From Candidatus Baltobacteraceae bacterium (lineage in GTDB: Bacteria > Vulcanimicrobiota > Vulcanimicrobiia > Vulcanimicrobiales > Vulcanimicrobiaceae), in assembly GCA_036559195.1 (NCBI GenBank), contig DATBTN010000014.1, positions 1 to 33,186 on the forward strand: 33,186 nucleotides of DNA, given 5' to 3'. Below are positions 1 to 7,528 of this stretch, in pieces (the first letter of the stretch is position 1; each line of letters opens with the position of its first letter). The translations under genes were made by a program, and so were the position numbers. Under the pieces are notes generated by a model, which did not search any database, was not told the origin of the DNA, and saw only the letters and a program-made list of their open reading frames with translations.

Positions 1-1
1 G

Positions 2-349
2 CTCGCGCGCGGCTTTTTGCATCATGCCGAAACGCTCGCTCCCAGTGCCGGCAATCTGCTCGTAGGCGCCGTCGTTTCCCTTGGGTGCAATCTGCTGAAC
101 AATCTGCCGATCGCCGTCGTAACGGGCTACGCGCTCTCGGCGGTTCCGGTCGCGCCGCATCTGGCTCACGCCGCGCTCGTCGCGGTCGATCTCGGTCCGA
201 ATCTCTCCGTGACCGGATCGCTTGCAACGCTGCTCTGGCTCATCGCGCTGCGCCGCAGCGGCGTCGTCGTGACGCCGCTGCAATTTCTCAAGGTCGGCGC
301 CTGCGTGCTGCTGCCAAGCGCGCTCGTGACCCTGTTACTCGTTCGTTAG
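2..349 (+). CDS. ArsB/ArsB-like anion permease, C-terminal part (5' end outside window)
   Basis: The frame is already open at the left edge, so this is the C-terminal ~115 residues of a larger membrane protein. It contains the signature NNLPI followed by VDLGPNLSVTGSLATLLW, characteristic of the ArsB arsenite efflux permease in the ArsB/NhaD (ion transporter) superfamily, plus hydrophobic helices up to the C-terminal LLLVR. A TTG at 17 could mimic a start, but the preceding codons are coding-like and the family is about 400 residues long. The stop lies 6 bp from the stop of the convergent cupredoxin gene, with no room for a terminator. Family assignment is strong. Substrate (arsenite or another anion) cannot be settled from the tail alone. 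Confidence 0.85.
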   Translation, partial: LARGFLHHAETLAPSAGNLLVGAVVSLGCNLLNNLPIAVVTGYALSAVPVAPHLAHAALVAVDLGPNLSVTGSLATLLWLIALRRSGVVVTPLQFLKVGACVLLPSALVTLLLVR

Positions 350-355
350 GCGTTT

Positions 356-1414
356 CTAGTTGACGACGACGGTATCGATCATGCCGGATGCGTCGTGGAA
401 CAGACACCGGTACGTATAGACGCCGCGCTTGGTGAACGTGAGGCTGAACGATTGGCCCGGGGCCAGGACGCCTGAGTTTACGAGCGCCGTGCCGTCGTAG
501 GTTTGTCCGGACGGCGGCCCGGTCGGCGGCGAGAATGGATTTCCCGGCACCGGTTGCCCCTGCGGCACGAACGTGACGGTATGCGGTTCGTTCAGCGTGA
601 GGTTCGTCCACGTGAGGGTCGATCCGAGCGCGACCGTCAAGACGGATGTGTGGCTCGTCGTAGGCGCAAACGTCGTGCTATCGATGAAGCGCAATACGGT
701 TGCGTTCGACGGGGGACCCATTGCCAGGCCCGGTGCGATGCCCGCAGCCAGATGCGTTCCGCCGTTGGCATAAGGGAACAGCGCGACGGAGTTTTTTGCG
801 TTTTGCAGCGTCTGGTCGAGAGCCATCCGACCTTCATTGAGGTAGAACGAACGCGAGTGCGGATATTTCGTGCCCGCCGGCTGCACGGTAACGATGCCGG
901 TCATCACCGGCTGGTGGAGCAGACACAAATACGCATAGGTTCCGGCCTTGGGAAACGTTAGCGTGTATGTCGCGCCCATCGCGAGAAAGCCCGAATTCGT
1001 AAAGACCGTGCCGTCGTAGGACGATCCGCCGGCCGGATTCGCGTTGAGCGGATTTCCCGGAGCGGGCGGCTTGGTCACGGGGCCAAGGAACGTGACGGTA
1101 TGCGGTTCGGCGTTCGCCGGATCGGTGTTCCAGGTCACGCTGTCGCCGGCATCGATCGTGATGTTTTCGTCGAAGAAATCCAACGCTTGGAGCGCCTGGT
1201 CCGCCTGTTGGCCGCCGGCGTCCACGTCCCAAGCGGTGGCGCGCGTGCTCCTGCCCCCCGTCGTGCCGGTGTTCCCGACGCCTTGCGCGCCGGCACCGAG
1301 CGGCGAGGCGCTCTGCGGCAAGCTCGCCTGGCCGCCGCCTCCGCCGCAGGCCGTCAACGAGCCCGCAAGTGCCAACGCGCAGGCCCATACTGAAAACAGA
1401 CGTGGTGTCTTCAT
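356..1414 (-). CDS. Lipoprotein with two tandem cupredoxin (plastocyanin-like) domains
   Basis: A 352-residue exported protein. The start is the ATG at 1414, preceded by a GAGAGAAG-type Shine-Dalgarno; the open frame upstream is low-complexity and lacks this signal. The N-terminus is a lipoprotein signal peptide with lipobox LTAC (Cys23), followed by a Gly/Ser-rich linker. Domain 1 (about 82-178) and domain 2 (about 255-352) each carry a full type-1 copper ligand set: His105, Cys164, His167, Met171 and His278, Cys337, His340, Met345. Both share the local motif EPHTVTF and a YDGT...NSG loop, so the second domain looks like an internal duplication. Expected role: periplasmic or surface-attached copper electron carrier. 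The redox partner is unknown, and neighbours give no clue. Confidence 0.88.
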   Translation of the reverse strand: MKTPRLFSVWACALALAGSLTACGGGGGQASLPQSASPLGAGAQGVGNTGTTGGRSTRATAWDVDAGGQQADQALQALDFFDENITIDAGDSVTWNTDPANAEPHTVTFLGPVTKPPAPGNPLNANPAGGSSYDGTVFTNSGFLAMGATYTLTFPKAGTYAYLCLLHQPVMTGIVTVQPAGTKYPHSRSFYLNEGRMALDQTLQNAKNSVALFPYANGGTHLAAGIAPGLAMGPPSNATVLRFIDSTTFAPTTSHTSVLTVALGSTLTWTNLTLNEPHTVTFVPQGQPVPGNPFSPPTGPPSGQTYDGTALVNSGVLAPGQSFSLTFTKRGVYTYRCLFHDASGMIDTVVVN

Positions 1415-1575
1415 CTTCTCTCTACGCTCCAATCTCGCTACAGGACCGGGCGCGAAAACCGCGCCACCGCGTGAGTTTAAACCCGCGGCACCCAACGAGC
1501 CAGAGGCCTTGGTCCCGGCCCCACCCGGATAGATTTAAACCGCCGCCTCCCGCGACGCGCCGGTCCCCAAGAAAT
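1415..1575. other. Intergenic region with two TTTAAAC boxes
   Basis: About 160 bp separate the cupredoxin start from the stop of the DNA glycosylase, both on the minus strand. It must hold the cupredoxin promoter unless the genes are co-transcribed. The visible signals are two TTTAAAC sequences at 1476-1482 and 1534-1540 (plus-strand numbering). No rho-independent terminator was seen. Confidence 0.3.
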
Positions 1576-2520
1576 TCACGGCAGCCAACCGCGCGTGACG
1601 TATAACCAGAACGCGAGGCCGGCGAACGCTCCGTATGTGTTGAAGGCGCGCTCGATGGAGCGGTCCGAACTGCGTTTCTTGCCGGCGATCGCGAGATAGG
1701 TGGGTCGCGTCCACGAATCGAGCACGAGTCGACGATAGCGCCCCAGCAGCATCATTACGTGCGCGCACGCATACGGACCGACGCCCGGCAACGCGAGCAG
1801 CACTTCTTCTACCTCGGCGTCGGTCGCACCGCCGTTTGGCCGCAGCGCCTCGAGGTCGAGTTCGCGCCGCGCGACCATCCGCGCGAGTTCGCGCAGGTAG
1901 GCACCGCGATATCCGGCGCGCGCGACGTCGCGATAGAACGCTTCCGGCGCCTTTGACATCTGCAACGGCGTTGGAAAGGCGCCGCCGCCGAGCTCGCGTA
2001 CGAGCGCGCCGACCATGCGAATCGTTCCCGACCAGGCGCAATTCGTCGTGCAGATCGTCTTTACGACGTCCTCGAACACGGTGGGACTGGCCATCATGCG
2101 CCCCGCACCGGCGACGACCCAGCCGAGTCGCGCGTCGTCTTTAACCGCGGCATAAAACGCGTGAAAGTCCTCGTCGAGCCGGAACATTCGCCGCACGGCC
2201 GCTTCGATCTCCGAAGCCTCTCGAGCGCTGAGTTTCGACGGCGATTCGATACGGAGCAGGCCGTTACGTTCGCGCATTTCGATCGTGCGGATGCGGTCCG
2301 CTACGCGGATTGCGGTTCGATACCAGCGATGCTCGCCGTCGATGACTGCCGGCGCGAGATCCGCGCACCCATGCGATCGCAGCGTGCGCGCGAACGAAAC
2401 CGGCTCGCCGGACGGGCCCGCGAGCCGGAATTCGCTAACTAACGTAGCTGACGTTGACGGAGACTCCCGCCGCTTCGGCGCGCTGCAGAACGACCAGCAC
2501 GCGATCGAGTTCTTCTTCAA
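1576..2520 (-). CDS. HhH-GPD superfamily DNA glycosylase (AlkA/OGG-like)
   Basis: A base-excision-repair glycosylase. Near the C-terminus it has the helix-hairpin-helix LPGVGPYACAHVMML followed by the catalytic Asp in LVLDSWTR, the HhH-GPD arrangement. In OGG1 the residue after GVGT is the Schiff-base Lys; here that position is Tyr (GVGPY), as in monofunctional AlkA-type enzymes, so pure glycosylase activity is expected. CTTNCAWSG and the preceding helices fit the OGG/AlkA core. The start is uncertain. The family-like N-terminus (EFRLAGPSG) begins at about 2433, exactly where the upstream gene stops, but no ATG/GTG/TTG lies there; the only in-frame upstream start is TTG at 2520, giving an 86-bp overlap. 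Coupling to the upstream gene is likely. Confidence 0.85.
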   Translation of the reverse strand: MKKNSIACWSFCSAPKRRESPSTSATLVSEFRLAGPSGEPVSFARTLRSHGCADLAPAVIDGEHRWYRTAIRVADRIRTIEMRERNGLLRIESPSKLSAREASEIEAAVRRMFRLDEDFHAFYAAVKDDARLGWVVAGAGRMMASPTVFEDVVKTICTTNCAWSGTIRMVGALVRELGGGAFPTPLQMSKAPEAFYRDVARAGYRGAYLRELARMVARRELDLEALRPNGGATDAEVEEVLLALPGVGPYACAHVMMLLGRYRRLVLDSWTRPTYLAIAGKKRSSDRSIERAFNTYGAFAGLAFWLYVTRGWLP

Positions 2521-2854
2521 TCGAGACGATCTCGCGTGCGCTTACGCCGACCGGCGCGGCATTCTCCCAGAGGACGCGCCGCGCGATTTGCAAGGCGGCG
2601 CGCAATCGTTGGGGCGTCGATTCTAGAACCGGCCAATCGTCGAGCGATGCGGGCGGCACGATGCGCCAGCCGCGCCCCGACTGCACGTCTTCGTCGAAAA
2701 AGGCGTGCGGGATGGCGGCCAGCATCTCGAGCGCTTCGCGATCCTCCGATCGCAGCGTGAGTTCGGCCTCAGCCAGGCGCACGATATACCGAAAGAACGA
2801 CGCGTTGCCGACGGTACAGGCACCGGCCGGCGACGCGACGTTGACGTGAACCAT
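2435..2854 (-). CDS. Uncharacterised protein, about 139 aa
   Basis: I do not recognise the family. The product is soluble, with no signal peptide or membrane segment, and ends in a predicted amphipathic, Glu-rich helix. The ATG at 2854 is chosen; a TTG at 2875 would add seven residues. It lies between the Ldh2-type dehydrogenase (stop 10-30 bp upstream, depending on start) and the DNA glycosylase whose frame overlaps its 3' end, so the three are probably one transcript. Codon usage resembles the neighbours. Two MHD/SHS-like stretches are absent, and no catalytic motif stands out, so no function is proposed. Confidence 0.65.
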   Translation of the reverse strand: MVHVNVASPAGACTVGNASFFRYIVRLAEAELTLRSEDREALEMLAAIPHAFFDEDVQSGRGWRIVPPASLDDWPVLESTPQRLRAALQIARRVLWENAAPVGVSAREIVSIEEELDRVLVVLQRAEAAGVSVNVSYVS

Positions 2855-2884
2855 GCCCCAAAGCGGGTCGTGCAACGGCCGCCC

Positions 2885-3976
2885 CTACCGCGCCAAGTCG
2901 AACGGAATGTCCAACTCGCCGGCGAGCTTCTGCAAACCGTCCCAGACTTTTACGTGCACGGGAACGCCGGTCTCGCGGTGGTAAGCCGCCTTTTCGAATT
3001 CGATCTCGCCGGCCACGTAGATGCGATCCGCTCCGCGGACTTTTTGGCTATCTTTGAAAGCGCGCAGTTCTTTATCCATATCGGCTTTGAACGCATCGAC
3101 GTCGCGAAAGCCGTCTACGCGAAACGCACCGAACCAATGCGAGATCGCGCCCTCCATCGTATCCTTGACCAGCGGCAAGCCGTTGCCGAACGCGCCGCCC
3201 GAAAGAACGCCGCAGAGGATGTCGACCAGCATGCCGAGTCCGTAGCCTTTGTGGCCGCCATTATCGGTACCGAACCCGCCCAATGGAAGCAGCGCACCAC
3301 GCAACGCCTCATCAGGATCGGTCGTCATCTCGCCGTGCTCGTCGATCGCCCAGCCGGAGTTCAACGGTTTTCCCTTGCGCTTGTACACTTCGAGCTTGCC
3401 CTTCGGCACGGTCGTCGTCGCGAAGTCCAGCACGAATGCCGGCTCGTTCCCGGTGGGAATGGCGTACGCTAGCGGATTGGTACCCAGCATCACGCTCTTG
3501 CCGAACGTCGGCGCGCCGTAGCGCACCGAATTGGTCGACGCCATGCCGATCATGTCGTGTTCGAGCGCCATCATGGCGTAGTAACCGGCGATACCGAAAT
3601 GATTCGAATTGCGAACCGCGCCGAAGGCCGCGCCGTGCTTGCGGGCCTTCTCCAGAACGTTCTGCATCGCGAGCTTACCCACGGGATGGCCGAGTCCGTT
3701 GCCGGCGTCGTAGAGAACCGAGGTCTCGGTCTCGCGTACGATCTCGTAGTTCGGTTTCGCTGCGAGCTTGCCGCCGCGAATGCGGCTGACGTAGTACGAC
3801 TCTAAGCGCGCGACGCCGTGCGACTCGATTCCGCGCAGATCGGCGGCGACCAGCACGTCTCCGACGACGGCGGCCTGCTCCGGCGCCACTTCGACCTTCG
3901 CGAGCGCGGCGCGAACGAAATCTTTGAGCTTCTGTTCGGTCGAAAGGTGATAGTCGGTCGTGACGGCTTCGGGCAA
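2885..3976 (-). CDS. Ldh2/AllD-family NAD(P)-dependent 2-hydroxyacid dehydrogenase
   Basis: A 363-residue member of the malate/L-lactate dehydrogenase type 2 family (Ldh2, AllD, ComC, YlbC), which oxidises or reduces 2-hydroxyacids with NAD(P) and is unrelated to classical lactate dehydrogenase. Family hallmarks are RGIESHGVARL with the conserved SHG, NSNHFGIAGYYA, LGTNPLAYAIP, VLDFATT and the Gly-rich NGGHKGYGLGM. The start is TTG at 3976, placed by a strong GGAGGT Shine-Dalgarno 9 nt upstream; a TTG at 4030 lacks such a site. It is transcribed divergently from the GlcF-like gene, suggesting joint control of hydroxyacid metabolism. Substrate (malate, lactate, ureidoglycolate or sulfolactate type) cannot be read from sequence alone. 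Confidence 0.9.
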   Translation of the reverse strand: MPEAVTTDYHLSTEQKLKDFVRAALAKVEVAPEQAAVVGDVLVAADLRGIESHGVARLESYYVSRIRGGKLAAKPNYEIVRETETSVLYDAGNGLGHPVGKLAMQNVLEKARKHGAAFGAVRNSNHFGIAGYYAMMALEHDMIGMASTNSVRYGAPTFGKSVMLGTNPLAYAIPTGNEPAFVLDFATTTVPKGKLEVYKRKGKPLNSGWAIDEHGEMTTDPDEALRGALLPLGGFGTDNGGHKGYGLGMLVDILCGVLSGGAFGNGLPLVKDTMEGAISHWFGAFRVDGFRDVDAFKADMDKELRAFKDSQKVRGADRIYVAGEIEFEKAAYHRETGVPVHVKVWDGLQKLAGELDIPFDLAR

Positions 3977-4066
3977 GTCTCTAGAACCTCCGCAAGATGA
4001 AGTAGGGTGTATTCGGATCGGACATCCCAAAATGCTTCAGCATTTTCAGAAGCGAACGTCGCCGCT
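3977..4066. promoter_or_regulatory. Divergent promoter region with perfect palindrome
   Basis: Ninety bases separate the divergent dehydrogenase and Fe-S genes. Bases 4029-4046 form a perfect inverted repeat: AAAATGC, spacer TTCA, GCATTTT. This could be an operator for a regulator acting on both genes, or a hairpin in the plus-strand leader. No convincing -35/-10 pair was identified. Confidence 0.4.
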
Positions 4067-5389
4067 ATGATCGAGGCGCCGCTTCACGGCTTCACCGGCA
4101 CCGACTCTCCGTCGGCCGCCATCTACGACCAGTGCGTACGCTGCGGGCTCTGCCTGCCTACCTGCCCGACCTACCTAGAGACTATGACAGAAACCTCAGG
4201 GCCGCGCGGCAGGATTAGTCTCATCAAAAGCGTTGCCGAGGGGCACCTCGACCTGCTCTCGCCCGGCTTCGTGCATCAGATGTCCGAGTGCTTGGATTGC
4301 CGGGCGTGCGAGGCCGTCTGCCCCTCCGGGGTGCGCTACGGCCAACTCATCGAGACCGCGCGCGCGCAGATCGACCGCGCTCAAAGCCCCACGCGATCGC
4401 CGTCGATTCGCTTGCTGCGCTGGTTCGGGTTGCGCGTGCTTTTTTCGCGACCCGCTACGATGCGCGCGTTCGCCGCGCTTCTGCGCTTCTACCAGCGCTC
4501 CGGCCTCCGCTCGCTCGTTCGCGCCAGCGGCGCGCTCCGATTGCTCGGCCTGGCGGAAGCCGAGCGGTTCGCGCCCACGATCTCCGACCGTCCGTTTGCA
4601 GCCCGCGGACAATCGTTTCCGGTTGCGAACGCAAAATGCACGGTCTTTTTTCACGTGGGCTGCGTGATGCACGTTGCTTTCGCGCAGGTCAACGAAGCAA
4701 GCGTCCGCGTTCTGGGTCGCGCCGGCTGCAGCGTCGTGATTCCGGCGGCGCAAGGATGTTGCGGCGCCATCGGCGTCCACGCCGGCGACATCGAGTTCGG
4801 ACGCGAACTCGCAAAGCGCAACATCGCCGCGTTCGAAGCCTCGGGCGCGGATTTCTACGTCGTCAACGCCGCCGGCTGCGGATCGGCGCTCAAAGAATAT
4901 GGAACGCTCTTTGCGGAGGACGCACGGTGGGCGTCGCGCGCGGCCGCATTCTCGACTCGCGTTCGCGACATTCTCGAATTGCTCGATGCCGTCGGCATCG
5001 ATCCGCGACTCGGACGCATCGACCGCACGATCACGTATCAAGAGCCGTGTCATCTGGCCCACGCCCAACGGATTACGGCGGCTCCGCGGCGCCTGCTCGC
5101 GCGAATTCCGGGATTGCAATTGATCGAGATGGCCGAGAGCAGCGTCTGCTGCGGCAGCGCCGGGATCTACAACGTGACCGAGCCCGAGATGGCCGGCCGT
5201 TTGCGGCACCGGAAAATCGCCAACGCCACCGCGACGAACGCCGAGATCTGCGCGACGGCGAATCCCGGCTGCGCCCTACAAATGGAAACCGGCCTGCGGG
5301 AGGCCGGTAGTGAGATGGCGATCAAGCACGTCGTCGAGTTGATCGACGAATCGTACGCCGCTTACAGCGCGGCCGCGACGCGATCCTGA
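4067..5389 (+). CDS. GlcF-like (Fe-S)-binding subunit of a 2-hydroxyacid oxidase
   Basis: A 440-residue protein of the GlcF/LutA/GlpC family, the iron-sulfur electron-transfer subunit of glycolate or lactate oxidising complexes. Two 4Fe-4S motifs sit near the N-terminus: CVRCGLCLPTCP (Cys23, 26, 29, 33) and CLDCRACEAVCP, with SGPRGRISLIK between them. Two CCG (cysteine-rich) domains follow, ending in GCCGAIG and in VCCGSAGIYN. The start is ATG 4067; the upstream GTG at 4007 would translate through the palindrome, and ATG 4067 gives an N-terminus of the length seen in E. coli GlcF. No GlcD/GlcE flavoprotein subunit is in the window. The 3' end overlaps the convergent STAS gene by 28 bp. Exact substrate unknown. 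Confidence 0.88.
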   Translation: MIEAPLHGFTGTDSPSAAIYDQCVRCGLCLPTCPTYLETMTETSGPRGRISLIKSVAEGHLDLLSPGFVHQMSECLDCRACEAVCPSGVRYGQLIETARAQIDRAQSPTRSPSIRLLRWFGLRVLFSRPATMRAFAALLRFYQRSGLRSLVRASGALRLLGLAEAERFAPTISDRPFAARGQSFPVANAKCTVFFHVGCVMHVAFAQVNEASVRVLGRAGCSVVIPAAQGCCGAIGVHAGDIEFGRELAKRNIAAFEASGADFYVVNAAGCGSALKEYGTLFAEDARWASRAAAFSTRVRDILELLDAVGIDPRLGRIDRTITYQEPCHLAHAQRITAAPRRLLARIPGLQLIEMAESSVCCGSAGIYNVTEPEMAGRLRHRKIANATATNAEICATANPGCALQMETGLREAGSEMAIKHVVELIDESYAAYSAAATRS

Positions 5390-5736
5390 TCCTTCAACGC
5401 TGCCGCGACGGAGTGGTAGACGCCGAAGACGCGCATGAGTCCGGTAATATTGAGCAGTCGCGCGATCGGACCGTCGGCGATCACGAGCGCGACCCGGCCG
5501 CTTTTTTCAAGCGCCCGGCGATGTGCGCCGATGAGCGCTCCAAGACCGGTCGAGTCGAGAAACTCCACGTGCGTAAGGTCCACGATAATCTCGTGTTTGT
5601 TATCGTCGGCGGCCTCGAGCAGAGCGGCTCGGACCGACGGCGCGGTCGCCAAGTCTAGACTTCCGCGCAACGTAAAGACGAGCGCGTCGCCATTGCGTTC
5701 CGATTTGATATCGATGGAAAGCTGATCGTGAGTCAT
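5362..5736 (-). CDS. STAS-domain protein (anti-sigma factor antagonist type)
   Basis: A 124-residue single STAS domain like SpoIIAA/RsbV. The segment VDLTHVEFLDSTGLGALIGA carries the conserved DST motif whose Ser is the usual phosphorylation site, preceded by LRGSLDLATAP. Such proteins release a sigma factor by binding an anti-sigma kinase when dephosphorylated. No RsbW-type kinase is adjacent. A SigB/SigF-like sigma factor is encoded about 22 kb away in the pilus operon; linking the two is speculative. It lies 25 bp downstream of the NTF2-like gene on the same strand, so they may be co-transcribed. Its last 28 bp overlap the convergent glcF-like gene. Confidence 0.9.
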   Translation of the reverse strand: MTHDQLSIDIKSERNGDALVFTLRGSLDLATAPSVRAALLEAADDNKHEIIVDLTHVEFLDSTGLGALIGAHRRALEKSGRVALVIADGPIARLLNITGLMRVFGVYHSVAAALKDQDRVAAAL

Positions 5737-5761
5737 CGGTTGGCGTTCTCCAAGGAAGCAG

Positions 5762-6103
5762 TCAAGCTTGGTACTCGCGCCAGAAGCCGATCGACCCGTC
5801 TAGGCGATGGACTATGGCACATCCCGCGCGTTCGCGCCACGCGTCGGCAGTGCCTTTGACCGCAAACCGGTAGCCCACGGCAGCACGCTCACCTTGCACG
5901 ACCACATCGTCGACCTCGAATCGCCAGAGCGGTCCGTCCCGGAAAAACCGCGCGAAATGCGCGTAGATTGCCTCACGGCCCACAATCGGCTCGCGTCCGG
6001 CCTCGTGATAAACCCCATCCGGCGCGAAGAACGCGCAAGCACGATGAGCGTCGCCGGTACGCCACGCGTCGATGAGGGCCTCGATCAGTTGCTCGAACGT
6101 CAT
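5762..6103 (-). CDS. SnoaL/NTF2-like fold protein
   Basis: A 113-residue protein beginning MTFEQLIEALIDAW at ATG 6103; an upstream in-frame codon would add 27 unconvincing residues. The pattern of an N-terminal helix pair, FFAPDGVYHEAG, IVGREAIYAHFARFF and then beta strands ending GFWREYQA is typical of the SnoaL-like/NTF2 superfamily (cone-shaped ligand-binding or isomerase fold). Family members have diverse functions, and substrate-binding residues cannot be assigned. It is divergent from the H1-like gene with a 71-bp gap and precedes the STAS gene in the same direction. Confidence 0.75.
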   Translation of the reverse strand: MTFEQLIEALIDAWRTGDAHRACAFFAPDGVYHEAGREPIVGREAIYAHFARFFRDGPLWRFEVDDVVVQGERAAVGYRFAVKGTADAWRERAGCAIVHRLDGSIGFWREYQA

Positions 6104-6174
6104 ACGTTGGGTCTCAATTGGGTACACGTATTGCCAAGATTCCTCTCCGGCACGCCAACATAGAAGGGGGACGT

Positions 6175-6531
6175 ATGGCAGCAACTCGCAAGAAAGCTAC
6201 CCGCAAGAAAGCGACTCGTAAGAAAACGACCCGCAAGAAAACGACCCGCAAGAAGGCGGCGCCGCGTAAGAAGACGACCGCTCGTAAGAAGACGACCTCT
6301 CGTAAGAAGACGACCGGCCGGAAGAAAACGACGCGCAAGAAAGCCTCGACGCGAAAATACTCGCGCAAGGCCGGCAAGAAAGTCGAGACTGCGGTTCGCG
6401 AAATGAAGGCGGGGAAATTACGCTCTGGAGGCTCGGGTAAACGCGTCACGAGTCGCAAACAAGCCATTGCGATCGGGCTTTCCGAGGCCCGCAAAGAAGG
6501 CGACAAAGTTGCAAATCCTAAGGACCGTTAG
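6175..6531 (+). CDS. Lysine-rich histone H1-like repeat protein with DUF6496-like C-terminus
   Basis: A 118-residue, extremely basic protein. ATG 6175 follows a strong AGGGGGA Shine-Dalgarno, overriding the open frame from 6118. Residues 2 to about 60 are repeats of (T/A/S)RKK(T/A), resembling the C-terminal tail of histone H1 and bacterial H1-like proteins, probably a DNA-binding or compacting tail. The last ~45 residues (VETAVREMKAGKL, SGKRVTSRKQAIAIGLSEARKEG) resemble DUF6496, a small domain often attached to such tails. The stop overlaps the stop of the convergent DUF1835 gene. A nucleoid-associated role is inferred from composition only. Confidence 0.8.
   Translation: MAATRKKATRKKATRKKTTRKKTTRKKAAPRKKTTARKKTTSRKKTTGRKKTTRKKASTRKYSRKAGKKVETAVREMKAGKLRSGGSGKRVTSRKQAIAIGLSEARKEGDKVANPKDR
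6184..6360 (+). repeat. In-gene tandem repeats encoding RKKT units
   Basis: Degenerate 12-18 nt tandem repeats rich in aagaaa/aagaag encode the (T/A)RKK units of the H1-like protein. Copies differ mostly at synonymous sites. The repeat number is likely to vary between strains by slippage or recombination. Confidence 0.7.
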
Positions 6532-7493
6532 AGCGTAGCGCCCGCGCGTTCGACGAACGTGCGGGCCTCTTCATCCCAACGCCAGTGGTGCGTCGTTTCG
6601 AGATGCATGCCGCCGATATAGCGCTCGAGCGGTTGGAATTCGAGCCAGTCCGCGTCACCCGCGAGCACGCGCCGGCCGAGGACCGTGGGCACGTAGCCGT
6701 CTTCGAGTTGAGCGACGAGCGGTGCCGGATCCGCGCGAAGCTCGGCGAGCTTCTTCAAGCAGGCCGCCTCGCCTAGGAACGCCGCATCTTCGCGCCCCTG
6801 CGAGCGTTTGAACACTTCGTCGTCATCGCGCGCGCCCTGCGCGACGGCTTCGAGGATTTGCCGCTGGGTGCGTGAGAGGCCGTTCTCGACTGCGGGAAAC
6901 TCTTCGCAAAGCCGTTGCAGCCCGGATTGCATGAACGGCAATCCGGGGTAGGTTTCGTCACACGCCGCGCGAAGCGCCGCCGGATCCGAACCGGTAAACG
7001 CGAGCCACGCACGGTGCGCTCCGGCCGCGACGGCGGACGTCAGCGAACGTCGTTTCGGCAGCAGCGCGAGCGCCTCGTCGGTCGTTAGCGTTCCGAGATA
7101 GTGTTCGGAGTTGATGAGCTGCACGGTTCCGGCTCCAAGGCCCATCTCGCGCACGACCGAGAGAATCTGTAAGAGTTGCAGTTGATCGTAGAGATCGTGT
7201 TCGAACCACAGCACGACTTCGTCGAACTCGGCGGCTTTTCGCATCGCGGCGTCTCGCCGCTCGAATTCGCGGTTGATTCGAATCGCGTTGCCGTAGCCTT
7301 CGTGCGCCAAGAACGACGCGCGAATAACCGACATCGCTTCGAGGGGACGATCCCCGAGCACCGGACCATCGTGCAGCATATCGCGCCACGCCACGTGGGT
7401 TCCGAGTAACCCGGCCTTCTTCCACAGGTACAACGCCGAGTCGCCGTTCGTGATATGAAGCGTCTTCGAATTCACTTCGCGCGTCTTTGCCAC
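6528..7493 (-). CDS. DUF1835 domain-containing protein
   Basis: A 321-residue soluble protein. The N-terminus [19 protein letters not shown] and the later [19 protein letters not shown] match the DUF1835 family pattern, whose biochemical role is not established. The middle and C-terminal parts hold helices ([18 protein letters not shown], resembling a winged-helix-like segment) and end in [13 protein letters not shown]. The GTG start at 7493 has no clear Shine-Dalgarno; a slightly later start cannot be excluded. Stops of this and the H1-like gene overlap (TAA/TAG sharing bases 6529-6530). It lies immediately downstream of the tRNA-Gln/repeat region. Confidence 0.82.
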   Translation of the reverse strand: MAKTREVNSKTLHITNGDSALYLWKKAGLLGTHVAWRDMLHDGPVLGDRPLEAMSVIRASFLAHEGYGNAIRINREFERRDAAMRKAAEFDEVVLWFEHDLYDQLQLLQILSVVREMGLGAGTVQLINSEHYLGTLTTDEALALLPKRRSLTSAVAAGAHRAWLAFTGSDPAALRAACDETYPGLPFMQSGLQRLCEEFPAVENGLSRTQRQILEAVAQGARDDDEVFKRSQGREDAAFLGEAACLKKLAELRADPAPLVAQLEDGYVPTVLGRRVLAGDADWLEFQPLERYIGGMHLETTHHWRWDEEARTFVERAGATL

Positions 7494-7528
7494 AAACGAA
7501 GATTAGTCATGGTGCGAGAGCCGAACCA

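Noticed and set aside
6184-6360. Regular short repeats that could look like a CRISPR array
   Set aside because: They are in frame, encode RKK units and have no unique spacers or cas genes.
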